In this document: positions 25,495-36,762 of the stretch, in pieces
Layout: each line of letters starts with the position of its first letter
Position numbering within the stretch: the stretch's first letter is position 1
Assembly (NCBI RefSeq): GCF_015277775.1
Contig: NZ_CP063849.1
Coordinates: forward strand, 7,331,501-7,395,500
Source of the DNA: Paludibaculum fermentans
GTDB lineage: Bacteria; Acidobacteriota; Terriglobia; Bryobacterales; Bryobacteraceae
Direction of reading: 5' to 3'
DNA length: 64,000 bases
Notes under the pieces: model-generated
What the model saw: the letters and a program-made list of their open reading frames with translations, nothing else
The model's database searches: none
Told to the model about the DNA's origin: nothing
Position numbers and translations under genes: made by a program

Positions 25495-26265
25495 TCAGCA
25501 ATCCTGCTTCTCGAAGATGAGTAACGCGGCGGTGGTGCAGAGGATGGCCATTGCGGCGCTGACTGCGAACTCCTGCCAGTGCCAGGATGGGCTGCCGTGC
25601 ATCAGGTCGCGCAAGCCGAGACACATGCCGTAGAACCGCGGCAGGATGGCCGTGGCGGCGGGACTGAGGCTCGCACGAAGCAATGGTTCCGGGCTGGCGA
25701 GGAGGCTGGCGGCCAGCAGGGCGCATGCCGCGAAGCCGGCGAGGGCGGTGCTCCGCACTGTGATCACGACCAGGAGGGACGCAGACAGAAGCACGCCCGC
25801 CGCGAGGAGGGTGGCCGGGACTGCCCAGAGGAGCGACGGGATCCAAATGCCGGAGCCGAGGCCCAGCACGAGGCTCGAGCCGCCGAACACCAGGACGAAG
25901 TTCAGTGCGAGTACGCACAGGCAGCCGATGAGCCGCCCCAGCAGCAGACGCCAACGGGCCACGGGACGGGCCAGCAGGTACTCGATGCGGCCCCGCTGCA
26001 GGCAACTGCCCAGCAGCGGCGTCGTCAGCAGCGCGGCTGCGAAGAGTTGCCAGAAGTACAGGAAGAGAACGGAGCGGAGCAGTCCTTCCCGCAGCAGGGC
26101 CAAGGCCGCGGGCGGCTGCAGCGACAGGCCAGCAGAGCCGTGGGCCATCCAGGCCAGGGCTGCCACCGAGAGGGCAGATTGAGCGAAGAGCGCCACGACC
26201 AGCTTGCGGCCGCGGGCCTCGCGAAGGGTGTCGTTGACCAGCGCATAGAGCAGGTCGGGGGTCAT
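25495..26265 (-). CDS. ABC-2-type transporter permease
   Basis: A 256-residue membrane protein with about six hydrophobic segments, including one at 65-85 and a cluster from 110 to 185. The linker RGRIEYLLARPVARWRLLLGR between segments 2 and 3 is characteristic of ABC-2 permeases. It overlaps the ATPase gene stop by 4 bp and is the last gene of the minus-strand operon that starts at the dockerin gene. With the ATPase it would form a homodimeric-type exporter. The cargo is unknown; the neighbours suggest a link to the surface proteins encoded upstream. Confidence 0.8.
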   Translation of the reverse strand: MTPDLLYALVNDTLREARGRKLVVALFAQSALSVAALAWMAHGSAGLSLQPPAALALLREGLLRSVLFLYFWQLFAAALLTTPLLGSCLQRGRIEYLLARPVARWRLLLGRLIGCLCVLALNFVLVFGGSSLVLGLGSGIWIPSLLWAVPATLLAAGVLLSASLLVVITVRSTALAGFAACALLAASLLASPEPLLRASLSPAATAILPRFYGMCLGLRDLMHGSPSWHWQEFAVSAAMAILCTTAALLIFEKQDC

Positions 26266-27194
26266 TGGCTGCCTCCGCCGGCAACTGCGCTCAGGTAGAT
26301 GCGCTCCAGGCTATGGGTCACGGGTTCGATGGTTTCAATGGAGGCTCCGGCGGCGCGGATCTGGTCGATCAGGGCGTTCAGGCCCGGGCGGTTGGGGCAC
26401 TCGATCCAGCAGCGCTCGCCGTCGAGTCCGATCACGAAACCGCGGGCGGCGAGCTCCTCCTGTAGACGGTGCGGCAACGCCGCGACGACGATGCGGAAAC
26501 CTTGGGTGGCGCGCAGGTCCTTCACGCGGCCGGAGGTTACGATGCGGCCCTGGTGGAGCACCGCTATCGAGTCGCAGAGCCACTCGATGTCCGGCAGATG
26601 ATGTGAGTTCAGCAGCAGGGTGACGCCCTGCTGGGCGAGGTTGCGCAGTAACCGGAGCAGTTCCATGCGGCCAGCCGGATCAACGCCGTCGATGGGCTCA
26701 TCCAGCACCAGCAACCGCGGTGCATGGAGCAAGGCCTGCGCGACGCCCAGGCGCTGCAGCATGCCCTTGGAGTAGTGAGGGAGGCGGCGATCGGCGACGT
26801 CGTGCAACGAGACCTGATGCAGCAGATCGGGGATGCGCCGGTTGCGTGTGTCCGGAGCCAGGCCGGACAGCCGGGCCATGAAATCGAGAAACGACCGGCC
26901 GGTGTGGTGAGCGGCGAGGTTGGGCGCTTCCGGCAGGTATCCGACCTGCGCGCGAAGGCCGGGGGAGGAGTGCGCCTGGCCGAACAGACGCACGATCCCC
27001 GCGTCGGGCCGCACCAACGAGAGGAGGATCTTCGTCAGTGTGGTCTTGCCTGCTCCGTTGGGGCCGAGCAGGCCGAACGCCTGGCCGCGCTCCACCGTGA
27101 GCGAAAGATCCCGCAGCGCCTGCACGGAGGGGCCGCGCCAGCCGCCGCGGTAGGTTTTGCAGAGCCCGGCCACTTCAACGGCAGGCGCCTGCAC
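26262..27194 (-). CDS. ABC transporter ATP-binding protein
   Basis: A 310-residue ATPase. Walker A GPNGAGKTT (about residue 45), signature YSKGM, Walker B LLVLDEP and the switch LLLNSHHL place it with the DrrA/CcmA-like ABC-2 exporters. A C-terminal extension of about 90 residues follows. The reading frame is open further upstream, but GTG at 27194 begins the conserved MQAPAVEVAGLCKTY strand, and residues before it only mirror the preceding gene in another frame. The start overlaps the cohesin-like gene stop by 20 bp, so all four genes seem to be one operon. Confidence 0.9.
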   Translation of the reverse strand: MQAPAVEVAGLCKTYRGGWRGPSVQALRDLSLTVERGQAFGLLGPNGAGKTTLTKILLSLVRPDAGIVRLFGQAHSSPGLRAQVGYLPEAPNLAAHHTGRSFLDFMARLSGLAPDTRNRRIPDLLHQVSLHDVADRRLPHYSKGMLQRLGVAQALLHAPRLLVLDEPIDGVDPAGRMELLRLLRNLAQQGVTLLLNSHHLPDIEWLCDSIAVLHQGRIVTSGRVKDLRATQGFRIVVAALPHRLQEELAARGFVIGLDGERCWIECPNRPGLNALIDQIRAAGASIETIEPVTHSLERIYLSAVAGGGSQ

Positions 27195-27729
27195 GGGCCC
27201 TCCTTGCCAGCGCCAGGGTGGTGAGGCTGAGGCAGAAAAGCAGGGCCGTGCGAGGCTCCGGCACGGAGGCGGGTGCGTCCTCGATGATTCCATCGGCGCC
27301 GTAGTAGTCGGCTGTGATGAGCCCGTAGCCGGAGTCATAGGCGGCCGCCGTGTCGAAGCCGATGGTGAAGGGGCCAGGGTTCAGCAGGAGGAAAGTGATT
27401 TTCACCAGCGAGTCCGAGCCGTTCAGGACCGCCGAGCCGATGAGGGCATCGTTGAGGAACGAGATGAGTCCGGCGGCATTGTCCAGGAAGTAGAAGACGC
27501 CGACTCCATCGGAGGCGAAGAGGCCATCGGAGTCGATGCTCTGGACGGCCATGTTTGTCGAGAACGTCAGGTCGAACTGATAGGCGACGAGATCGGATAC
27601 GTTGGCCGCGTAGAGCGAGACCTGGAGCGTCTGGCCCACTTTCCTGGAGCCGATCTTTGGGTTGAGCGAAAAGATGGTGGCTGCCTGGGCGGTGGCGCAG
27701 AGCGTAAGCAGGAGGAGGATTCGTTTCAT
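27175..27729 (-). CDS. cohesin-like PEP-CTERM protein
   Basis: A 184-residue secreted protein. Signal peptide MKRILLLLTLCATAQA. A single beta-sandwich (about 18-140) shows the cohesin pattern: KVGQTLQVSLYAANVSDL, VAYQFDLTFS, then LVKITFLLLNPG. The C-terminus has VPEP, a hydrophobic helix and a basic ARRARAG tail, the PEP-CTERM sorting signal recognised by exosortase. The dockerin-bearing gene ends 15 bp upstream. Cohesins bind dockerins, so direct interaction with that neighbour is a strong hypothesis, though not shown. No exosortase gene is in the window. Confidence 0.8.
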   Translation of the reverse strand: MKRILLLLTLCATAQAATIFSLNPKIGSRKVGQTLQVSLYAANVSDLVAYQFDLTFSTNMAVQSIDSDGLFASDGVGVFYFLDNAAGLISFLNDALIGSAVLNGSDSLVKITFLLLNPGPFTIGFDTAAAYDSGYGLITADYYGADGIIEDAPASVPEPRTALLFCLSLTTLALARRARAGACR

Positions 27730-27744
27730 GAGGGGGCTCCGTTT

Positions 27745-30700
27745 CTACTGGCAGCGAGTGCCCTGGATGAGTTTGGTGCTGACGTAGGAGACGTCGCGGA
27801 CATCGACGATGCCGTCGCCTGTCGGGTCAGCCAAGGGGTTGTAGGCCGGATTGCCGAGCCGGGTGCCCATGGCGGAGCGAACGACCGCGACGTCGGAGCA
27901 GTCGACACTGCCATCCGCATTGAGATCGCCCGGCTTGACGATGCGCAGGAAGAAGAGGTCCGGGATCGAACCGCCGACTCCGTTGTCGTAGCGGAAAAGT
28001 TGCTGATAGGTGCCGACCTCGGCCAGGGAGGGGGTGCCGGTGATCTCGGCCTTGCCCACCACCTTGCCCTCCGGACTCAACTCGCGAATGGAGAGGGAGG
28101 GCGGCAGGGCCACGGAGCCGAAGCTGCGCGCGATGCGCAGGCCGGTAGCGAGTTCGGGCACGTCCGGGAAGGGCGCCTTGGGGTACCCGTTCGGGTTGAT
28201 GACCAGCTTGTTGGGGACACCGGCGAAGAAGTTCACATACTTGGAGGAAGTGGAGGTGGGGAAGGGGATGGTGCTGGCCGGTTTTTCGGTGACCAGCACG
28301 CGCAGTTCCTGTGTCGAACTGAGCGCGGGTACTGAAGCCGTGACGAAGACGCGGTATTCGCCCGGGATGACGGTATCTTCCACAGCGCCGGCGATGACAT
28401 ACCGGCCGCTGCCGATGAACTGGAAGATGAGGCCCTCCGGGAGGCCGCCCTGCATGGTGACGTAAGCGGTGGAGGTGTCGATGGTGCGGATGACGGACTT
28501 CGTGGAATCTCCCTTTCGGAAGACGACATAGTTTGGATCGACGAACTGCGGATAGTAGCCGATTTGCAGGCTGAGATTGCTGGCCGCGCAGTTCTGGGCG
28601 GGGTCGGGCGCGCCGTTCACGACGGGTTCGAAATGGAGCTTCAGCGGGTTGGCCAGGTTGGCGGGCGGGGTGCCGGAGAGGATGCCCATGCCGAGCCCGT
28701 TGGAGAAGGTGAGCCAGGGGGGCATGTTGGCGGTGCAGAGGTTGACCCAGTGGTAGTAGGGGCCGCCGGTGTGGCTGAGCCAGAACTGCTGGGCTTCGCC
28801 GGCGACCCAGGTGGCGGAGGTGGCGCTGGTGTTGGCGGCGGAGCCGGGCAGGATGTTGAACTTCAACTGCTGGAAGTCGGAGCTGTACTGGTTGTAGACG
28901 CGCACTCCGCACTTGCCGCCCGGGTTGTTCGGGTTGAAGGCGCAGCCGGTCTGCTTGGGCTCGAGGTTGGGGATGCCGGTGATGGTGGCCTGGGCGTCGG
29001 AGTCGATGTGGGCGGTCAGGCCCGAGGGCAGGACGTCGTCGATCTCCAGGGTCTTGCCGGAGCCGGTGGTGGAGATGCGGAAGTTCACCGGTTTGCCGAT
29101 GGTCATGGTGATGGTGTCCGGCGAGGTGATCTTCACCGCCTCAAAGAGCGAGATGGTGTAGGTGTAGGGGATGGAGTCGGCCTCGTTGACCACACGGACA
29201 TTCAAGGGGTAGACCCCGACGGCGCCTGTCCCGTCGTAGTAGATCTGGGCCTGGCTCTTGTCGTTGCCGATGGGGCCGCCGGGCGAGAGGACGGAGAAGC
29301 CGGCGGGCAAGGGCGAATCCAGCAGGAGGCGCGGCGCGGGGATGCCGGACATATTCAGGAAGAGGGACTTGGGGACGCCGTAGGTGACGCCGACGTAGGC
29401 ACTCTCGTCCAGCGTGGGCAGGTCGCTCATGCGGATTGTCACCGGCAGGTTGTTGTGGTTGACCATCTGAATGGTGCGGGCGCTGTAGCTGATGCAATCC
29501 GTGGTGTCGCCGGAGTAGACGCCAGCACCTGTGGGTTCGCAGATCCTGCCGGTAGACGGTGCGTCGAGGTTTGTGATGGTGAAGACACCTCCGGATTGTG
29601 TGGCGACGCGGGACACGCCATTCCAGTCCTTGTAGCGAAGAGCGACGTTGAAGCGCGAGGTGCTCTGGCCGCCAGCGGTCAGGCCGGCTTCCGTGAACCA
29701 GCCGCCGTAGGTCTGGGCGCTCCATTTGGTACCGTCCTTGTCGAGGTACTGCAGGACGGGGGTAGTGAATTCAGTGCCCGACTGGGGCGCCACGACGAAG
29801 ACCGGGTCGCCGGGCCGGTGTGAGGGCAGCGGAGCGGTGCTGACGGAGTCGGGCAGGGTCATCGAGAGCAGGACGAAGCGAATCTTGTCGTTGCCCTCCG
29901 CGGTGGTCAGGTACTGATTCAGGTCTGGTTTATTCCCCTGCACATAGGCATAGTCACGATCGAGGCCTTTCATAGCCTCGATCATCTTCTGCTGCTCCTG
30001 GTAGGCCAGGATGCTGCCGAGGATCAGGACGGCCGCCAGCACAATGATGAAGCCCACACCCAGGGCTCGCCCCAGTTTTGTGGATACGGTGAGCACGTCG
30101 CGCGCGGCGTTGATCGCCTTGGGAAAGACCGTCCTGAAGACTGAGCTGATGCTGAGGATGCCGGTGGAGGCGGCGAAGCCAGCCGCGGCTCCGGCGCCGA
30201 AGCCGCCGATCATGGCGTACTGGCCCTTGGTCAGGCCCTCCAGGGCGCGGCCGGATTCGGCGTATTTGGCCAGCGGCGCGGTGTAGCCCGTCTTCAAGCC
30301 CAGCGCCACGAAGTAGTCCTTCGTCGGCATCGGCGGCTTTCCGCCAAAGATGGGCGATCCGGCGTCATAGGCCTTGCCGCCACAGTAGCTGGAGAGATCG
30401 ATCTGGAGGTCGAAGGCGTCCATCAGGTCCTGATCCGCCCTCCAGGCGCAGGGGTTGGAGAGGAACAGGTCGCGGTCTTCCACGGCGGTCTTGTACTGTT
30501 GCTTCTGGCGAGCCCACATCTCATTCCGGAACTTGTCGTAGTAGGCCTGGTCCGCAACGCTCCGCTGCGCCTCGGGAGTTTCGATGACGGTGATGAGTTT
30601 GGTCAGCAGAAGGGCGCGGATGTCATCGCGCAGGTCGGCGCGGCCGTACTGCTGCACCAGGTCGACGTCGGATTCGGGCAGTCCGAGGGCGGTGAGGTAA

Positions 30701-30921
30701 CCGGCCACGACACCACGTTCCCAGGAACCTGGATCCACTGGCCAGGCGGCCTGGGCTTTGGGCACCAGGCTGAGTGGGGCGAGGAACGGCACCTTGGGCA
30801 GCATGAGCAATATGAGGAGCAGCGCCAGCGGAGCGCGGAGGACGCTGCGAACCATGCGGGAGACTGACAGTTCGGCGAGGTGGCCGGCCGAGGAATGAGT
30901 GGTGGCTTTCGTGGAATTCAT
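27745..30921 (-). CDS. large membrane-anchored protein with putative-Ig repeats and C-terminal dockerin
   Basis: A 1058-residue protein. The N-terminal membrane segment (about 30-52) acts as signal or anchor, and Cys-containing helical sequence lies at 60-200. Two further hydrophobic stretches (about 238-262 and 288-312; GFIIVLAAVLILGSILAY) follow. A long beta-rich region (about 350-990) has repeated segments such as LPSGLTAHID, ITGIPNLEP and LSGTPPANL, typical of putative-Ig (He_PIG) repeats. The last 61 residues form a type I dockerin with two calcium loops (DLNADGSVDCSDV and DPTGDGIVDVRDV). First gene of the operon with the cohesin-like and ABC genes. Its function is not recognised beyond a surface or adhesive role. 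Confidence 0.8.
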   Translation of the reverse strand: MNSTKATTHSSAGHLAELSVSRMVRSVLRAPLALLLILLMLPKVPFLAPLSLVPKAQAAWPVDPGSWERGVVAGYLTALGLPESDVDLVQQYGRADLRDDIRALLLTKLITVIETPEAQRSVADQAYYDKFRNEMWARQKQQYKTAVEDRDLFLSNPCAWRADQDLMDAFDLQIDLSSYCGGKAYDAGSPIFGGKPPMPTKDYFVALGLKTGYTAPLAKYAESGRALEGLTKGQYAMIGGFGAGAAAGFAASTGILSISSVFRTVFPKAINAARDVLTVSTKLGRALGVGFIIVLAAVLILGSILAYQEQQKMIEAMKGLDRDYAYVQGNKPDLNQYLTTAEGNDKIRFVLLSMTLPDSVSTAPLPSHRPGDPVFVVAPQSGTEFTTPVLQYLDKDGTKWSAQTYGGWFTEAGLTAGGQSTSRFNVALRYKDWNGVSRVATQSGGVFTITNLDAPSTGRICEPTGAGVYSGDTTDCISYSARTIQMVNHNNLPVTIRMSDLPTLDESAYVGVTYGVPKSLFLNMSGIPAPRLLLDSPLPAGFSVLSPGGPIGNDKSQAQIYYDGTGAVGVYPLNVRVVNEADSIPYTYTISLFEAVKITSPDTITMTIGKPVNFRISTTGSGKTLEIDDVLPSGLTAHIDSDAQATITGIPNLEPKQTGCAFNPNNPGGKCGVRVYNQYSSDFQQLKFNILPGSAANTSATSATWVAGEAQQFWLSHTGGPYYHWVNLCTANMPPWLTFSNGLGMGILSGTPPANLANPLKLHFEPVVNGAPDPAQNCAASNLSLQIGYYPQFVDPNYVVFRKGDSTKSVIRTIDTSTAYVTMQGGLPEGLIFQFIGSGRYVIAGAVEDTVIPGEYRVFVTASVPALSSTQELRVLVTEKPASTIPFPTSTSSKYVNFFAGVPNKLVINPNGYPKAPFPDVPELATGLRIARSFGSVALPPSLSIRELSPEGKVVGKAEITGTPSLAEVGTYQQLFRYDNGVGGSIPDLFFLRIVKPGDLNADGSVDCSDVAVVRSAMGTRLGNPAYNPLADPTGDGIVDVRDVSYVSTKLIQGTRCQ

Positions 30922-30999
30922 GCCTTCCCTTGGGATAGGGCGAGCAGGATCCGCTTTCTAACGTGCCGAAAATACTTTCTTGTATACTTACGCAGTAGC

Positions 31000-31586
31000 A
31001 TGTCGCACAGAACCCAGGTCAGTCTGGCGGATGCGGGGGCATTGATGCGCCGGTTCCGCGCGGGCGACCGTCAGGCGGCCGGGGCGCTGGTGGAGATGTT
31101 CTATCCGCAACTGCGGCGGCTGGCTTCCTCGCGGATGCGCCGCGAGGCGGCGGGTCATTCCTGGCACACGACGGTGCTGGTGAACGAGCTCTACCTGGAA
31201 CTGGTCAAGATCCGCGCCCTGCGGGCCGGCGGCGAGGATAACGAGGTGGAGCGCGAGGAGTTTCTCCGTTTGGCTGCCCACCTGATGCGCCGGTTGCTGA
31301 TCCATCATGTGAGGCCGTTGTCAAAGCGGGTGGAGCGGGTCGAACTGCCGCCGGACCTCCCGGGGACCGCGCCCGGGCTGGACCGCTTGCAGGAGATCGA
31401 CGATGCGCTGGAGCGCCTGGCGGCTGTGAATCCCGTGCTGCGGACTGTGGTGGAGCTGAAGGTCTTTGAAGGGCTCAGCGGCGTAGAGATTGCCCAGCGG
31501 ATGAGTTGTTCCGAGATGACCGTTTCGCGGCATTGGAATTTCGCGCGCAACTGGCTGGGCGAGGCTCTCGAACTTCCGGCAAAGGC

Positions 31587-31590
<4 letters not shown>
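31000..31590 (+). CDS. ECF-type RNA polymerase sigma factor
   Basis: A 196-residue sigma factor: region 2 at about 15-95 (MRRFRAGDRQAAGALVEMFY) and region 4 at about 135-185 (LRTVVELKVFEGLSGVEIAQRM, SEMTVSRHWNFARNWL). It resembles the sigma-70 ECF-like subgroup common in Acidobacteriota and Planctomycetes that sits next to Ser/Thr kinases. ATG at 31000 has a near-perfect TATACT 11 bp upstream (30983-30988), so the leader must be very short. The kinase start overlaps its stop by 4 bp. Divergent from the dockerin operon 78 bp away, which is its obvious candidate target. Confidence 0.9.
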
Positions 31591-34361
<2,771 letters not shown>

Positions 34362-34514
34362 CGACGCGCCCCCGCGGTGGATCCCGTAGCTGCTCTACGC
34401 CGAGAGTGAGCATGCCGGCAAACAGTGGAACTGTCGTCGACACCAAACTCGTATGCTTCGGCCAACCGTCGCCGGCCGCCGAGGACTGACCACGCCAGGA
34501 AAACATCGCACAAC

Positions 34515-34548
34515 GGAGGCGCCGGACCGACAAGCCTCGCGCCTCCGC
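34515..34548 (-). terminator. hairpin downstream of the lipoprotein gene
   Basis: A perfect 9-bp stem, CGGAGGCGC (34515-34523) with GCGCCTCCG (34540-34548), and a 16-nt loop, 20 bp past the minus-strand stop at 34568. The minus-strand tail is only weakly T-rich. The rest of the 206-bp gap from the kinase stop shows no gene. Confidence 0.45.
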
Positions 34549-34567
34549 TGAAAGCATCTGTCAAGGA

Positions 34568-35197
34568 CTAGTCGGTGACAACGGCGCCGGTGGTTGCGTT
34601 CACGTAGGTGAAGTAGCCATCCTTCGTGCTGCCCCACATGATGTACCACACAGGAGCCGGGAACCGGGACGAGTTGCCGAGGGTCATCGTGTACTTCATG
34701 CCCGGATGGGTCTTCAGCCAACCAGCCGCTTTGTCGCTGGCGGTTTTGAAAGCGGCATCGGAATCGATCAGGAACTCACCATTGACGAAGGCCTTGCTGT
34801 TCGGTGTGGCGCCGCCCCAGGTCTGCTTGTCGCTGATGTTCATGCCCTTATGAATATCGGGCCCACTATCGGCCACAGCCCAACTAAACGTTCGTGCTTC
34901 CTTCTTGCTGGGGGATACGAAGACTGCCGTCCACAGGCCAGCTTTGCCGTCGTCATTCTTGATGTTCGCAATCTCGCCGCTCTTCAGGTTGAGCGTCAGC
35001 AGATCGGGCGCCCAGGTGCGGGCGACTTTGTACATCTCGAAGTAGGCCAAGCGGGCGGCGACGGCCCCGGCAGGCTTCGCGGCTTCCTTCTTGGCTTCGG
35101 TTTCGGCTTTGGTGCTTGGCGGCGGAGCCTCAGAGCAGCTCGACAAAAGAATCGCGGCAACAGTCACCGTTGCAGCAGAGAAGAGTTTCATACCCAT
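34568..35197 (-). CDS. putative lipoprotein of unknown function
   Basis: A 209-residue protein. MGMKLFSAATVTVAAILLSSC is a lipoprotein signal with a lipobox ending at Cys21. A short Ala/Glu/Lys-rich linker follows, then a mixed fold with WAPDLLTLNLKSGEI and a C-terminal PVWYIMWGSTKDGYFTYVNATTGAVV, which looks like a PepSY-type strand pair. GGAGG 8 nt before ATG 35197 fixes the start; the longer open frame to 35308 is not needed. No partner gene is evident; it is flanked by the kinase (convergent) and the acyltransferase (divergent). Confidence 0.7.
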   Translation of the reverse strand: MGMKLFSAATVTVAAILLSSCSEAPPPSTKAETEAKKEAAKPAGAVAARLAYFEMYKVARTWAPDLLTLNLKSGEIANIKNDDGKAGLWTAVFVSPSKKEARTFSWAVADSGPDIHKGMNISDKQTWGGATPNSKAFVNGEFLIDSDAAFKTASDKAAGWLKTHPGMKYTMTLGNSSRFPAPVWYIMWGSTKDGYFTYVNATTGAVVTD

Positions 35198-35523
35198 TAG
35201 TCCATACCTCCGGACAGCACAATCATACACACTCGCATCGCCGAATACATCCCTCCCCTGCCGTGCCGCCAGACGGGTCTGGGGCTCGTTCCGGTTGAGG
35301 CCTTTCACGACGGTGACAAGGTGTCTGCGGCAACCAGCTTTCTCTGCATCTACTTAAAGGCGCTCGTCTGCGTTCCCTTGATGTTCGAATACTGGTAATT
35401 TAAGATCTGATTAAATAATATGCATACCACCTGAAGTTTCCTGAACCGCGCCAGGGTATGGCTCGTAGTTTGGAGAGAGCGCCGCGAACGCCTGGACGCG
35501 GCATTGCGCTCCCTGGAAAGACC
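35198..35523. other. intergenic region between divergent genes
   Basis: 326 bp without a credible gene. The part from about 35370 to 35430 is clearly AT-rich for this genome and holds the promoter candidate at 35378-35406. The remainder is only upstream extension of open frames on both strands. Confidence 0.6.
35378..35406 (+). promoter_or_regulatory. candidate promoter of the acyltransferase gene
   Basis: TTGATG (35378-35383), a 17-bp spacer and TAAGAT (35401-35406), four of six matches each, in an AT-rich patch. It would leave a leader of about 110 nt. Confidence 0.35.
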
Positions 35524-36696
35524 ATGAACCCATCGAATGTCCGCTACCACGCATTGGACAGCATGAGAGCGTCAATGATGCTGTTGGGGATCTATCTGCA
35601 CGTCGTCGTCGGATACTCCGGCGATGGCCACTGGCCCTATATTGATCCCCATCCCAGCACGGCTCTCTCCTTCACTCTCGGCATCATTCACTCATTTCGC
35701 ATGCCGGCCTTCTACGTGATGGCGGGTTTCTTTGGTGCTTTGCTTTGGAATGGACGCGGCCCCGCGTCGTTCATCAGTAATCGCGTGAAGCGGGTCCTGA
35801 TCCCGTTTGCACTCTTCTGGGCGTTGTTGTTCCCCTTGATGGCGGCCATCGTCATCAGCCTGGAGAAGGGGACCCAGATGGTGGTTCCCGCCTTTCTCAG
35901 CGGCGCGCTCTTGAGCCGGCTGCACCCGCTTCATCTTTGGTTCCTGGAATACCTCCTTTTTCTCTACGCCATTGGCGGTGTGGTGGCCTGGTTGTCCTGC
36001 TGGTTCCCGGATGGCCTGATGGAGCGCATTCACGTCATCTATCGCTGGGCTTTGCAGCGGCCGTACGCGCCTGCGCTCTTCGCCTTGTTCTCCTGGCTGC
36101 AACTGGCCGCGATGCGAGGCAACCTGAAGGATTGCGACGGGTTCAGGCCGGAGTTGCCCATCCTGCTGGCATACATCCCTCCCTTTACCTTCGGCTGGCT
36201 CCTGTATACCAATCGTGATCTCCTCGACAGATTTAAGAGCCATATTGGGATCTACCTGGCGCTGGCCGTGCCGGCCTTTCTTGTCTATGGCCTCGTGCCT
36301 GGCGGAACTCATCCCTACATCAAGGCCGCGGGCAACGTCCTGCTCTGCTGGTTCAACATATTCATTTGCACGGGCCTGTTCCTGAAGCTGTGCAGCCAGC
36401 CCAGCCCGCGTTGGCGCTATATGTCGGACGCGTCCTACTGGCTCTTCATCATGCACATGCCGGTCGTCGTCGGCCTGCAGGTAGCCCTGCTGCCGCTGCC
36501 CTTGCCGGCCCTGGCGAAGGTCCCCATCGTCCTGGCGATCGCCGTGGCCATTCTGATCGTCTCCTACGACCTGATGGTCCGCTCCACCTGGATTGGTGTC
36601 CTGTTGAACGGACGCAGGTACCCGCGCCGTCTCCCCGTAGCCGCACCGCAGACGGCGCCCGCCATCGTCGATGCCCGACGGCCTGAGAGCGCTTGA
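35524..36696 (+). CDS. acyltransferase family 3 membrane protein (OpgC/MdoC-like)
   Basis: A 390-residue integral membrane protein with about ten hydrophobic segments. It begins with RYHALDSMRASMMLLGIYLH, the conserved first helix of acyltransferase-3 proteins (Arg plus His lining the active site), and contains FRMPAFYVMAGFFGALLW and SYWLFIMHMPVVVGLQ. The family moves acetyl or succinyl groups onto surface glycans; OpgC succinylates periplasmic glucans. GGAAAG 6 nt upstream supports ATG 35524. The acceptor is unknown, and the next gene encodes a propeller protein without an obvious link. Confidence 0.85.
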   Translation: MNPSNVRYHALDSMRASMMLLGIYLHVVVGYSGDGHWPYIDPHPSTALSFTLGIIHSFRMPAFYVMAGFFGALLWNGRGPASFISNRVKRVLIPFALFWALLFPLMAAIVISLEKGTQMVVPAFLSGALLSRLHPLHLWFLEYLLFLYAIGGVVAWLSCWFPDGLMERIHVIYRWALQRPYAPALFALFSWLQLAAMRGNLKDCDGFRPELPILLAYIPPFTFGWLLYTNRDLLDRFKSHIGIYLALAVPAFLVYGLVPGGTHPYIKAAGNVLLCWFNIFICTGLFLKLCSQPSPRWRYMSDASYWLFIMHMPVVVGLQVALLPLPLPALAKVPIVLAIAVAILIVSYDLMVRSTWIGVLLNGRRYPRRLPVAAPQTAPAIVDARRPESA

Positions 36697-36762
36697 CGCC
36701 GGGTTCGGTTGGGTGTCCCGGTGCACAGTGTGCTGCGCGGGTCCGTGCGATAGTAAGTGCAC

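Noticed and set aside
27195-27338. N-terminal extension of the ABC ATPase frame
   Set aside because: It mirrors the end of the cohesin-like gene in another frame and adds no conserved sequence; GTG 27194 begins the fold.
28564-29823. 419-codon plus-strand open frame
   Set aside because: Opposite the dockerin protein; a Gly/Val/Ala-rich translation typical of antisense shadows.
36721-36762. GTGCAC repeated at 36721 and 36757
   Set aside because: Two copies of a short 6-bp palindrome 36 bp apart are expected by chance in GC-rich DNA, and no regulator is nearby.
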